The notes beneath the pieces are model-generated. The model worked only from the letters and a program-made list of their open reading frames with translations, had not been told where the DNA came from and made no database searches. From NCBI RefSeq assembly GCF_016598615.1, contig NZ_CP066831.1, positions 2,232,001 to 2,296,000 on the forward strand: a stretch of DNA of 64,000 bases, written 5' to 3'. The DNA comes from Streptomyces liliifuscus (GTDB lineage Bacteria; Actinomycetota; Actinomycetes; Streptomycetales; Streptomycetaceae). Positions 1 through 7,998 of this stretch are shown here, piece by piece; the stretch's first letter is position 1; every line of letters begins with the position of its first letter. The position numbers and the translations under genes are program-made.

Positions 1-847
1 CGATTCGCTGGTCGTCGCCCTGTCGGAGTTCCTCGAAGACCGGCTGCCAGGCGTCGAGCCAGCCGTCGAGGCGGAGGGTGCCGCGGATGAAGGTCTGGGG
101 CTTCCAGGCCGGGGGCAGTCCGTACTGGTCGACGAAGGGGAGGCTGTCCCGGTTGGGGTAGACCTCGAACTGTTCGCCGTCCACGACATGGGGGCGCGTG
201 ACCTCCCAGGGTCGCGGGGCCGTGGTCTCGGCGCCTGCCTCGATGTAACGGGCGGGCGAGCGCAGGGCGTTGAGGACTCCCGCCGGGGCCCAGCTGAAGC
301 GGTACCTGAAATCGTTCGGGACGGCCGGGATGCCTCCGCAGTAGGAGGTGAGGCTCACCTCGGCGGCCGTGTCGGCGCCGATCTCCTCGCGGGCCCGGGC
401 GATGAGGCCCTGTGCGAAGAGGTGGTCGATGCCCGGGTCGAGGCCCGCCTCGGTGAGGACGACGACTCCGGCGGCCCTGGCGGCGGGGACCTGGTCCAGG
501 ACCGCTTCCGAGACATAGCTGGAGCAGGCGAAGTGGGCCCCGCGGCTCACACAGGCGGCGAGCAGACCCGCGTGTTCGGGGGCCGGGAGCATCGACACCA
601 CCACGTCACCGGGCGCCAGTTCGGCCGTGAGGGCCGGGAGCGTGTACGCGCGGGGCTCGGCGCGGCCGGTGAGACCGAGGCTCTCCAGGCTCTGGGCGGC
701 CCGCTCCTCGGTGCGGTGCCACAGGCGTACGCGGTCGGCCGCGTCGCACAGCGCGGCGAGTCCGCTGCCGGTGGACAGTCCCGCGCCGATCCAGTGGACG
801 GTGCCGGAGGCGGGGACGCCGGCAGGCTGGGCGGTGGTGTCAGGCAT
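1..847 (-). CDS. Saccharopine dehydrogenase, LYS9-like (partial, cut by window edge)
   Basis: The first 282 codons are visible; the C-terminus lies outside the window. The translation opens with an N-terminal Rossmann fold (VHWIGAGLSTGSG near residue 18). It continues with AGLDPGIDH and with SYCGGIPA followed by FSWAPAGVLNAL, which are hallmarks of the glutamate-forming saccharopine dehydrogenase (LYS9/SDH) family. That enzyme oxidises saccharopine to glutamate and 2-aminoadipate semialdehyde. The ATG at 847 overlaps the end of the LYS1-like gene by 8 bp, so this is the last visible gene of a coupled four-gene operon. Family call is firm. The catabolic direction is inferred, because bacteria do not normally make lysine by this route. 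Confidence 0.85.
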   Translation of the reverse strand, partial: MPDTTAQPAGVPASGTVHWIGAGLSTGSGLAALCDAADRVRLWHRTEERAAQSLESLGLTGRAEPRAYTLPALTAELAPGDVVVSMLPAPEHAGLLAACVSRGAHFACSSYVSEAVLDQVPAARAAGVVVLTEAGLDPGIDHLFAQGLIARAREEIGADTAAEVSLTSYCGGIPAVPNDFRYRFSWAPAGVLNALRSPARYIEAGAETTAPRPWEVTRPHVVDGEQFEVYPNRDSLPFVDQYGLPPAWKPQTFIRGTLRLDGWLDAWQPVFEELRQGDDQRI

Positions 848-1901
848 CGCGGAACTCCCCTTGTGTCAGGCCGAGTTCACGGCACGTCTCGTGGAAGCGG
901 TCCAGGTCGCGTCCCCACGCCCCGGCCACCCCGAACTCCAGGAGCTCTGGCGTCAGCGCCGCAGAGAAGTCCGCGCTCGCCTCCTTGGGCAGCAGGGACG
1001 GCAGGTTGTCGATGGCGATGAGGTCGAGCGCGGGCCGCTCGTGCAGGCGCCGCACGGGGTCGGTCCAGTCCGTGACCGTGTCGTAGACCGGCAGGACGTT
1101 GTAGGGGGAGCCGACGTCACAGGTCACGTCACAGACCGTGCGCAGTCGGCGGCCCGGCTCGTCCAGGTCCTTGTCCGTGAGGAAGGGGGTGCTCGGACCG
1201 GTGGTCAGCACGGTGTTCACCATCAACTCGTGCTCCAGCAGGGCCCCTCGGTCCAGGTCGCGGGTCTCGGCGAGATCCCAGCAGGTGGGGTCGAGTCCCG
1301 CCTCGGCGAGTGCCACCCGCGCACCGCGTCCGGAGCGGCCGAGCGCGCCGATCACCAGCGAGGCGAACTCCTCGTCGCCTGCGGCCGGTTGGAGTTCGGC
1401 GTCCAGTTCCTCCTTGGACGTCGGCCGCAGTGGAGCGTTCAGCCTGCCCCGGTGGTGCAGTACCGCGAGGGCCGCACCCACATAGCCCGCCCAGTAGCCG
1501 AAGGCCGCGAGTCTGCGGCCGTTGTCGTCCACCAGGTACTCCAGGTCGAACAGCGCCCCTCCCCCGGCGACGAACCGGCGCAGCAACGCCTCCGCCCCGG
1601 GCTGCGCCTTGAACACGTGCCCGAAGAAGACATGGCGGTGCCTCAATTCGCCCGGCCCGTCAGGGAGTTCCTTGAGTCCGACGATCACCGCGTCCGCCGG
1701 GGCGTCGACCCAGGAGCCCGCCTCGACGACACGGCCGCCCGCCTCCTCGTACGCCCCGGTCGGGTAGATCCGCTGCGGGGACTCCTCGACGGTGAGCGTC
1801 ACGCCGTTCTCGACGAGCCGCCGGGCGTCGGTCGGCACGATCGGGGTGCGCCGCTCGGTCGTACGGGTCTCGTGGCGCAGCCACAAGTGGAGCTCTGTCA
1901 T
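840..1901 (-). CDS. LYS1-like saccharopine dehydrogenase (AlaDH/PNT N-terminal domain)
   Basis: 353 aa. The N-terminus has the AlaDH/PNT-type catalytic fold of LYS1: LWLRHETRTTERRTPIVP, then VGLKELPD and HRHVFFGHVFK near residues 74-97. The C-terminal half is the NAD-binding part, ending in a DNLPSLLPKEAS block typical of lysine-forming saccharopine dehydrogenase. Known members interconvert lysine plus 2-oxoglutarate and saccharopine. The ATG (1901-1899) overlaps the TGA of the upstream FAD gene in an ATGA junction, and the stop overlaps the LYS9-like start. With LYS9-like next door, the pair would carry lysine to aminoadipate semialdehyde in two steps. Opine-type substrates other than lysine cannot be excluded. 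Confidence 0.85.
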   Translation of the reverse strand: MTELHLWLRHETRTTERRTPIVPTDARRLVENGVTLTVEESPQRIYPTGAYEEAGGRVVEAGSWVDAPADAVIVGLKELPDGPGELRHRHVFFGHVFKAQPGAEALLRRFVAGGGALFDLEYLVDDNGRRLAAFGYWAGYVGAALAVLHHRGRLNAPLRPTSKEELDAELQPAAGDEEFASLVIGALGRSGRGARVALAEAGLDPTCWDLAETRDLDRGALLEHELMVNTVLTTGPSTPFLTDKDLDEPGRRLRTVCDVTCDVGSPYNVLPVYDTVTDWTDPVRRLHERPALDLIAIDNLPSLLPKEASADFSAALTPELLEFGVAGAWGRDLDRFHETCRELGLTQGEFRDA

Positions 1902-3052
1902 ACGCAGTTGACCTCCGGTCTCAGGGCATCGGCGGCGAACCGTTCGGCACGCAGCGGGGTGATGTCGACGAAGGGATCATGCCCCAGGAAGAGATCGCGG
2001 ACGACCTCGCCCACGGCGGGCCCCTGGAGGAAGCCGTGCCCGGAGAACCCGGTCGCGTACAGGAAGCGGGACACCGAACTCGCCTCGCCGATCAGCGCGT
2101 TGTGGTCGGGGGTGATCTCGTACAGGCCCGCCCAGCCGCCCGTCCTGCGCAGGTCGAGCAGGGCGGGTGCGCGGTGCTCCATGGCCTCGCAGAGGCGGGG
2201 GATCCAGCGGTCGTGGGTCTCGGTGGCGAAGCCGGGTCTCTCGTCCGGGTCGGACATGCCGACGAGGAGGCCCGGGCCCTCGGTGTGGAAGTACAGGCTG
2301 CTGGTGAAGTCGATGGTCATGGGCAGGTCGGGCGGAAGGTCCGGGACCGGTTCGGTGACGGCGATCTGGCGGCGCAGCGGCTCCACCGGGAGGTCCACGC
2401 CGGCCATCGCGCCGACGGCCCGGGACCAGGCGCCCGCCGCGCAGACGACGGCCGGTGTGTCGATCCGGCCCAGAGCGGTGACGACGGCCGTGATGTCGTC
2501 GCCGCGCGTCTCGATGCCGGTGACCTCGCAGTGGCGTACGACCCTGACGCCGTGGCGGCGGGCGGCGGCCGTGTATCCGTGCACCACGGCCTCGGGTGTG
2601 CAGTGGCCGTCGTCCGGGGAGAAGGCGGCGGCCAGCAGTCCGTCGGTGGTGATCAGCGGCGAGAGGCGGCGCGCCTCGGCCGGATCGAGCATGCGGCTGG
2701 GCACGCCGAGTCCGTTCTGCAGCCGCACCCCGGCCTCGAACGCCTCGACCTCCTCCGGTGTGGACAGCAGGAAGAGGTAGCCGACGCGGTGCAGTCCGAT
2801 GTCGTGGCCCGTCTCCTCGCCGAAGCGGGCGAACGCCTCCAGGCTGCGCGCGCCCAGCTGGATGTTGAGCTCGTCGGAGAACTGCGCGCGCACTCCGCCC
2901 GCGGCCCGCGAGGTGGACCCGGACGCGAGTTCGTCCCGCTCGACGAGCACCACGTCCGGCACTCCGGCCCGCGCCAGGTGGTACGCGATGCTCGTGCCCA
3001 TCACCCCGCCGCCGATGACGACGACCCCCGCGCGTCCGGGAAGAGCGGTCAT
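1898..3052 (-). CDS. FAD-dependent amino-acid oxidase (DAO/sarcosine oxidase beta-like)
   Basis: 384 aa. It begins with a classical FAD dinucleotide motif (VVVIGGGVMGTSIAYHLA, residues ~9-26) and VLVERDELASGSTSRAAGG. The C-terminal part has GWAGLYEITPDHNALIG and GFSGHGFLQGPAVGEVV, the signature of DAO-fold sarcosine/dimethylglycine/pipecolate oxidases. These act on secondary or N-alkylated amino acids. The ATG at 3052 overlaps the preceding reductase stop (ATGA), and its own stop overlaps the LYS1-like start. In this operon L-pipecolate or another lysine-derived imino acid is a sensible substrate, but that is inference. A longer upstream reading frame is ignored because the ATGA junction sets the start. 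Confidence 0.8.
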   Translation of the reverse strand: MTALPGRAGVVVIGGGVMGTSIAYHLARAGVPDVVLVERDELASGSTSRAAGGVRAQFSDELNIQLGARSLEAFARFGEETGHDIGLHRVGYLFLLSTPEEVEAFEAGVRLQNGLGVPSRMLDPAEARRLSPLITTDGLLAAAFSPDDGHCTPEAVVHGYTAAARRHGVRVVRHCEVTGIETRGDDITAVVTALGRIDTPAVVCAAGAWSRAVGAMAGVDLPVEPLRRQIAVTEPVPDLPPDLPMTIDFTSSLYFHTEGPGLLVGMSDPDERPGFATETHDRWIPRLCEAMEHRAPALLDLRRTGGWAGLYEITPDHNALIGEASSVSRFLYATGFSGHGFLQGPAVGEVVRDLFLGHDPFVDITPLRAERFAADALRPEVNCV

Positions 3053-4026
3053 GAGCGCACCCCCTGGTCGCGTGCGGCGTCGATGACCGCCCAGGCCGCG
3101 GCGGCGTCCTGGACGCCGATGCCGACGCTGTTGTAGTAGACGATGTCCCGCTCGGTCGTACGTCCCTCGCGGCGGCCGGTGAGTACCTCGCCGAGCGGGA
3201 TCAGGTCCTGGCGGCCGAGCGTTCCGTCGCGCAGTGCGTCCACGACCGGTCCGGCGTGTTCGGCCGCGGTCTCGGGGTCGTCGACCACGACGGCGGCGGA
3301 CCGCCGTACGACCTCGGTGTCGACCTCGCTGCGGCTGGGCTCGAAGGATCCGACGCTGACGACCGTGCAGCCCGGTGCGAGCCACTCGCCCCGGACGACG
3401 GGCGTGCTGCTGAGCGTGCAGGCGGCGACCATGGGCAGTCCTGCCACGGCTTCCTCGGCCGAGTCGACGGCCTTGACGGGGATGCCGAGTTCGGCCGCGA
3501 GGAGCCGGGCCGCCCGTGCCCTGCGGTCCGGGGACGGGCTCCATATCCGTACGGCTCTCAGGTCCCTCACCCGGGCGACGGAGCGCGCGTGCGCGAGGGC
3601 CTGGGTGCCGGAGCCGATCAGGCCCAGCTCGGCGCTGTCGGGGGTCGCGAGTGCGTCGAAGGCCACGGCGCTGGCCGCGGCGGTGCGCAGGGTCGTCACC
3701 GCCGTGCCGTCCATGACGGCGACGAGTTGCCCGGTGACCGGGTCGAGCGCGTTGATCACGGCGTGGATCGTCGGCAGCCCGGCGGCCGCGTTGCCCGGGT
3801 TGACACTGCCGATCTTGGCGACGGCCCCGGTGTCCGCGGACAGCCGCGCGAGGTACGCGAACACGACACTGTCGTCGAACCCGCTCGGATGCATGATCTT
3901 GCCGGGCAGCTCGGCGGTGCCGTCCCCGAGCGCCGTGAAGGCGGCCCGCTGGGACCGGATCGCCGTGTCGGTGTCGAGCAGGGCGGCCACCTGGTCGCGG
4001 GAGAGGTGGAGGACGTCGTCGGTCAT
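3049..4026 (-). CDS. Ornithine cyclodeaminase / mu-crystallin family reductase
   Basis: 325 aa, full length for the family. It contains GKIMHPSG, the central cofactor motif GLIGSGTQALAHA (near residue 135) and VSVGSFEPSRSEVDTEVV. Family members include ornithine and lysine cyclodeaminases and the mu-crystallin/SARD4 ketimine reductases that reduce cyclic imines such as piperideine-2-carboxylate to pipecolate. This is the first gene of the minus-strand operon, with a purine-rich ribosome site (GGGAAGGGAAGAGGG) directly before the ATG. With an imino-acid oxidase and two saccharopine dehydrogenases downstream, a ketimine reductase or lysine cyclodeaminase role is favoured over plain ornithine cyclodeamination. 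Confidence 0.82.
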   Translation of the reverse strand: MTDDVLHLSRDQVAALLDTDTAIRSQRAAFTALGDGTAELPGKIMHPSGFDDSVVFAYLARLSADTGAVAKIGSVNPGNAAAGLPTIHAVINALDPVTGQLVAVMDGTAVTTLRTAAASAVAFDALATPDSAELGLIGSGTQALAHARSVARVRDLRAVRIWSPSPDRRARAARLLAAELGIPVKAVDSAEEAVAGLPMVAACTLSSTPVVRGEWLAPGCTVVSVGSFEPSRSEVDTEVVRRSAAVVVDDPETAAEHAGPVVDALRDGTLGRQDLIPLGEVLTGRREGRTTERDIVYYNSVGIGVQDAAAAWAVIDAARDQGVRS

Positions 4027-4169
4027 CCCTCTTCCCTTCCCCTGTCCGCGCCGATCTCACCGCGGTCGGGGCGTCCGGGTGACGCTCCTCCTTGTCGAAC
4101 CCGCTGCCCGGCCGCCGCGCGCCACTGGGGACGCGCGGCGCGCGGGACGGCCGGGGTCTTTCGGGCGGC

Positions 4170-4829
4170 TCAGACGCGGTGGCCCACCACGGCGTCCAGG
4201 TGCGGCAGGTCGTGGTCCAGGCGCTCCCGCTTGGTGCGCAGATAGGTGATGTTGTCCTCGCAGGGCGGGATCAGCAGCGGGACCTGCGCGTCGACCTTGA
4301 TGCCGTTGCGGAGCAACGCCTCGCGCTTGCGCGGGTTGTTGGACAGCAGTCTCACGGATCGGACGCCGAGGTCGTGCAGGATGTCCGCGGCCACGCCGTA
4401 GTCGCGGGCGTCCACGGGCAGCCCGAGCGCGAGGTTCGCCTCGACGGTGTCGAGGCCCTCCGACTGGAGCTTCATCGCCTGGAGCTTGGCGAGCAGGCCG
4501 ATACCGCGGCCCTCGTGGCCCCGCAGATAGATGAGGATGCCGCGCCCCTCGGCCACGATCTCCCGCAGTGCGGTGGAGAGTTGGGGACCGCACTCACAGT
4601 GCCGGGATCCGAACGCGTCACCGGTGAGGCACTCGGAGTGCAGCCGGGTGAGCATTCCGTCTTTCTGGATGTCACCGAAGACCAGAGCCACTTGTTCGTC
4701 TCCGCGGGTACGGTCCAGGTAGCCGACGGCCTGGAAATCGCCGTACACCGTGGGCAGCGGGGCATTCACGACCCGCTCGACGCCTGCGGAGTGGGCTTTC
4801 CCGGCAAGTACGCCATCTATTTCTGTCAT
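4170..4829 (-). CDS. GTP cyclohydrolase II, stand-alone (RibA family paralogue)
   Basis: 219 aa, lacking the DHBP synthase (RibB) half that Streptomyces riboflavin enzymes often carry. Zn ligands Cys67, Cys78 and Cys80 sit in HSECLTGDAFGSRHCEC. The catalytic block is LIYLRGHEGRGIGLLAKLQ, with Tyr101 and Arg108, followed by DTVEAN and LLSNNPRK. The enzyme opens GTP to a pyrimidine (APy or FAPy type) plus pyrophosphate. Published work on S. coelicolor paralogues links the residue at the Tyr101 position to complete versus partial deformylation; Tyr predicts the ordinary APy product. It is divergent from the creatininase-family gene across only 39 bp. The setting suggests a dedicated pathway rather than riboflavin supply. 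Confidence 0.9.
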   Translation of the reverse strand: MTEIDGVLAGKAHSAGVERVVNAPLPTVYGDFQAVGYLDRTRGDEQVALVFGDIQKDGMLTRLHSECLTGDAFGSRHCECGPQLSTALREIVAEGRGILIYLRGHEGRGIGLLAKLQAMKLQSEGLDTVEANLALGLPVDARDYGVAADILHDLGVRSVRLLSNNPRKREALLRNGIKVDAQVPLLIPPCEDNITYLRTKRERLDHDLPHLDAVVGHRV

Positions 4830-4868
4830 GATTCTGGTTCCTAAGCAGAGACGAAAGGTCGCGAGAAA

Positions 4869-5660
4869 ATGGGCAATTCGGGCGGTTCGGAAATACGGCT
4901 CACGGTGTCAGGGCAGTTGCCGACAGACACCACGGAAGACGTACGCGCACGAGGTGCCGGTGCCGCCCGGCAGGTCGCCGTGCTTCCCGTGGGCAGCTTC
5001 GAGCAGCACGGTGCGTATCTTCCGCTGTCGACGGACACGCTCGTCGCGTGCGCGATAGCCCAAGAGGTCGCTGCCGCATTCCCCGTTCACCTCCTTCCTC
5101 CGGTGACGATCTCCTGCTCGCACGAACACGCGGCCTGGCCGGGAACGGTGAGCATTTCCTCCGTGACGCTCCATGCGGTGGTGCGTGACATCGCCGACTC
5201 GCTGCGTCGGTCGGGTGTGGACACCCTCGTCGTGGTCAATGGACATGGCGGCAATTACGTATTGGGCAATGTCGTGCAGGAATCCACGGCCGCCGGTGCG
5301 CGGATGGCCCTTTTCCCGGCCGCGGAGGACTGGGAGGCGGCGCGTGAACAGGCCGGGATACAGACCTCGTTGCTCACCGATATGCACGCGGGGGAAATAG
5401 AGACCTCCATTCTGCTGCACAGGCACCCCGAATTGGTAAGGCCGGGTTACGAGACCTCCGACTTCGAGGCCGACGACCGCCGGCAACTGCTCACGCTGGG
5501 CATGTCGGCCTATACCAAGTCCGGTGTCATCGGGCGCCCTTCGAGGGCGTCCGCCGAGAAGGGGAAGGAACTCCTCGCCTCGCTGGCCGACTCCTTCGGA
5601 GCGTACTTCTCCCTGCTGACATCGGAGACCGGGCTTCCTTCGGTCGTCGATCGGCACTGA
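4869..5660 (+). CDS. Creatininase-family amidohydrolase (ArfB/MftE-like)
   Basis: 263 aa, normal length for the family. Metal-binding motifs are intact: LPVGSFEQHGAYLPLSTDT (residues ~40-58), VVNGHGGN and DMHAGEIETSILL. The family includes creatininase, the mycofactocin peptidase MftE and the archaeal FAPy deformylase ArfB that follows a GTP cyclohydrolase. Divergent pairing with a GTP cyclohydrolase II makes a pyrimidine-intermediate hydrolase attractive, but this is inference. The ribosome site is weak (AAAGG about 10 nt before ATG). Its last 151 bp overlap, antisense, the tail of the flippase-like gene. Confidence 0.85.
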   Translation: MGNSGGSEIRLTVSGQLPTDTTEDVRARGAGAARQVAVLPVGSFEQHGAYLPLSTDTLVACAIAQEVAAAFPVHLLPPVTISCSHEHAAWPGTVSISSVTLHAVVRDIADSLRRSGVDTLVVVNGHGGNYVLGNVVQESTAAGARMALFPAAEDWEAAREQAGIQTSLLTDMHAGEIETSILLHRHPELVRPGYETSDFEADDRRQLLTLGMSAYTKSGVIGRPSRASAEKGKELLASLADSFGAYFSLLTSETGLPSVVDRH

Positions 5661-6919
5661 GTGTCCCCGTTTCCTTCCGCGCGGGCCGAGATCCGGGGCG
5701 CCGGTGACTCCAGGTGCGAGTCCGGGCCCGGCTCGGCGGCCGCGCTCTCCTGCGGGCGCCGCAGCCCCGCGTACCAACGCGCCACCAGTACGGCGACACC
5801 GGGCAGGCTCGCGGCGAAGCTGAGCACGCCGTAGACCACGGCCACGGTCAGGCCCTGGGTGGCGCCCAGGCCCGCCGCGCCGAACGCCCAGGCGGTGACG
5901 CCCTCCCTGGGTCCCCAGCCGCCGACGTTCAGCGGCAGCCCCATGGCGATCAGGGCGAGCAGCGCCAGGGGCACCAGCTCGGCGGCGGAGGCGGACGAAC
6001 CTGCCGCCCGGGCCGCGAGCAGGAACATCAGGACGTGTCCAGCGAGCACCACGACGGACGAGATCAGGACGCCCGGCCAGCTCCCGCGGGCCAGCAGCGC
6101 CCCGCGCGCCTCGGTGAGGGCGGCGCGCACGGCACGGTAGCGGCGGGACGCGCGCGGTGCCCGGCCCCTGCCGCGGACCGCGCCCACGGTGACGATCCCG
6201 CACAGCGAGACGGCGGCCAGCAGCACGGCGAGGTGCCTGGTCTCGGTCAGTACCGGCGAGGGCTGGGTGAGCAGCACGGTCACGCCGACGGCGGCCAGGA
6301 CCGCCTGTCCCGCGACCCGTTCCAGGACGACCGCGCGCACTCCGCGGCCGACGTCACCGGCGCTCTGTCCGTGCCGTACCGCGCGGTGCACGTCGCCGAG
6401 CACGCCGCCCGGCAGGGCCGCGTTGAGGAACAGCGCGCGGTAGTAGTCCGCGACGGCCGGGCCCAGCGGCAGCCTGAGCTTCATCCCGCGGGCCACCACG
6501 CACCAGCGCCAGGCGCTGAACACGGTGGTCAGCAGGCCGATGCCGAGCGCCGCGAGGAGCGTCGGGCCGTCGATCCGGCGCAGGCCGTCCAGAAAGACCC
6601 CGGTACCGAGCCGCCAGGTGAGCACGGTGAGGATGACGACGCCGGCGATGGTGCCGAAGTGGGTGCGCAGGACGCGGGAGTTGAAGCCGGCCCGGACGGG
6701 ACCCGCGACGCGGGCCAGGACCCCGCGCGGACCCGCGGTGGGCGTGTCCGCCGTCGCGCCGGCGCGGGCCGCCCCGGTCTCGCCGTGCTCTCCGTCCTCA
6801 CCGTCGAGGTGTACTCGTCCGGTCTCCTGCCGCGCACCGCCGTCACGGACCGCCGACGACAGTTCGTCGTCCAGGACGGCCAGTGACTGTGCCTCGTCCG
6901 CCATCGCCGGCGTGCTCAT
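5510..6919 (-). CDS. Lysylphosphatidylglycerol synthase TM-region / YbhN-type membrane protein
   Basis: 469 aa. After a hydrophilic N-terminus (~1-75) come about eight transmembrane segments between residues 88 and 380. They include the family-typical block SAWRWCVVARGMKLRLPLG, an ALPGGVLGDVHRA loop, and LPLNVGGWGPREG. This flippase-like fold (UPF0104, LPG synthase integral-membrane region) moves or handles lipid-linked intermediates. The ATG shares one base with the TGA of the methyltransferase (TGATG), so the two are coupled. The ~60-residue hydrophilic C-terminal tail is encoded antisense to the end of the creatininase-family gene; it is low-complexity and may be a recent extension. Confidence 0.85.
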   Translation of the reverse strand: MSTPAMADEAQSLAVLDDELSSAVRDGGARQETGRVHLDGEDGEHGETGAARAGATADTPTAGPRGVLARVAGPVRAGFNSRVLRTHFGTIAGVVILTVLTWRLGTGVFLDGLRRIDGPTLLAALGIGLLTTVFSAWRWCVVARGMKLRLPLGPAVADYYRALFLNAALPGGVLGDVHRAVRHGQSAGDVGRGVRAVVLERVAGQAVLAAVGVTVLLTQPSPVLTETRHLAVLLAAVSLCGIVTVGAVRGRGRAPRASRRYRAVRAALTEARGALLARGSWPGVLISSVVVLAGHVLMFLLAARAAGSSASAAELVPLALLALIAMGLPLNVGGWGPREGVTAWAFGAAGLGATQGLTVAVVYGVLSFAASLPGVAVLVARWYAGLRRPQESAAAEPGPDSHLESPAPRISARAEGNGDTQCRSTTEGSPVSDVSREKYAPKESASEARSSFPFSADALEGRPMTPDLV

Positions 6920-7998
6920 CAGGCTCCCCCTGTCGGGCGGGCCAGCGCGAGCAGGTCACTGTGGTGCACCACCACGTTCAGCTCGCCCGCCTCGCAGGCC
7001 GCGAGGCGCTCCTTGAGGTAGGCGTCGGCGCGCGCGGCCAGTTCCGGGCGCTGCTCGACGGCCGCGCCGACCCAGCCGCGCAGCCATTCCGCGATCAGCG
7101 CGGACTCGTCCGGGCCCAGGCGCCACGCGCTCGGGTGCACCCGGACCGTCGCGCCGTGCCGGGCGAAGGCGTCGCAGGCCGCGTTGATCGATTCCGGGCC
7201 GAGCAGATCGCCGCGCCGCTGGTGGTCGTTGAAGGCGTCGACGATCTCGTCGTCCAGCGGGTGGGCCGGGGTGAGTTCGACGCGTCCGACCACGGAGAGC
7301 GTCAGGAGCGCGGGGCAGCCGGCTCCGGCGCAGGCCGCGGCCAGCGCCTCGATCTCGTCCGGGGTGAGGACGTCAAGCAGCGCGGAGGCCGTCACCAGGG
7401 AGGCGCCGGCCAGGGCGTCCGCGGTCAGCCGGGCGACGTCGCCGCGCTGTGTCTCCACGGTGACGCGGCTGCCGTCGGCGGCCGACCGGGGCGACCCGAC
7501 GGCGGCGAAGTGCAGCAGATACGGGTCGCGGTCGTGCAGCACCCAGTGCTGGGGTCCGTCGAGCCTGGGCGCGAGCCAGCGGCCCATGGAGCCGGTGCCG
7601 CAGCCCAGGTCGTGGATGACGAGCCCGCCCCGCCCCGGCAGGTTCGCGAGCCGGATCCGCAGCGGGTCGAGGAGCTCGGCCGCCCGGGCACCGGCGTCGG
7701 CGGGCTCGCGCAACTCCAGCCATTCCGGGGCGTAACGGGGCGTGTCGTCGGTGGCCTCGCCGCGGGTGCGGTCGCCCAGCCGAATCGTTCCTTTGTCCCG
7801 GGCCTGGCCTTCTCGTCCCTGGCCCGGCACCACTGCCTCGGTCTCGGTCGTCGTCATCTCGTCGCGTCCCCGCCCTGCCGTGTGCGTCCGCTCACCGCGT
7901 CCCAGCGAGGCGGTGGTCGTCTCCTCGTCGAGGCCGGGCTCGGCCGTCGTCGTGCCGTGTCCCGGAATCCCGGACGGCGTCGTGCTCGTACTGCTCAT
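6919..7998 (-). CDS. SAM-dependent class I methyltransferase
   Basis: 359 aa with the start chosen here. A Thr/Gly-rich hydrophilic N-terminal region (~1-90) precedes a class I methyltransferase fold: motif I VIHDLGCGTGSMGRWLAP, acidic motif II VLHDRDP, then DVLTPDEIEALA. The ATG at 7998 has an excellent ribosome site (AAGGAGGGG) and overlaps the glycosyltransferase stop (ATGA). A longer reading frame upstream is only a shadow of the glycosyltransferase. The acceptor is unknown; the position between a glycosyltransferase and a flippase suggests a sugar, pterin-like or lipid-linked intermediate. Confidence 0.85.
   Translation of the reverse strand: MSSTSTTPSGIPGHGTTTAEPGLDEETTTASLGRGERTHTAGRGRDEMTTTETEAVVPGQGREGQARDKGTIRLGDRTRGEATDDTPRYAPEWLELREPADAGARAAELLDPLRIRLANLPGRGGLVIHDLGCGTGSMGRWLAPRLDGPQHWVLHDRDPYLLHFAAVGSPRSAADGSRVTVETQRGDVARLTADALAGASLVTASALLDVLTPDEIEALAAACAGAGCPALLTLSVVGRVELTPAHPLDDEIVDAFNDHQRRGDLLGPESINAACDAFARHGATVRVHPSAWRLGPDESALIAEWLRGWVGAAVEQRPELAARADAYLKERLAACEAGELNVVVHHSDLLALARPTGGA

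Noticed and set aside
627..2780. Very long plus-strand reading frame (and similar long antisense frames throughout)
   Set aside because: It is antisense to the LYS1-like and FAD oxidase genes. High GC leaves long open frames in most antisense phases; no start signal or domain supports it.
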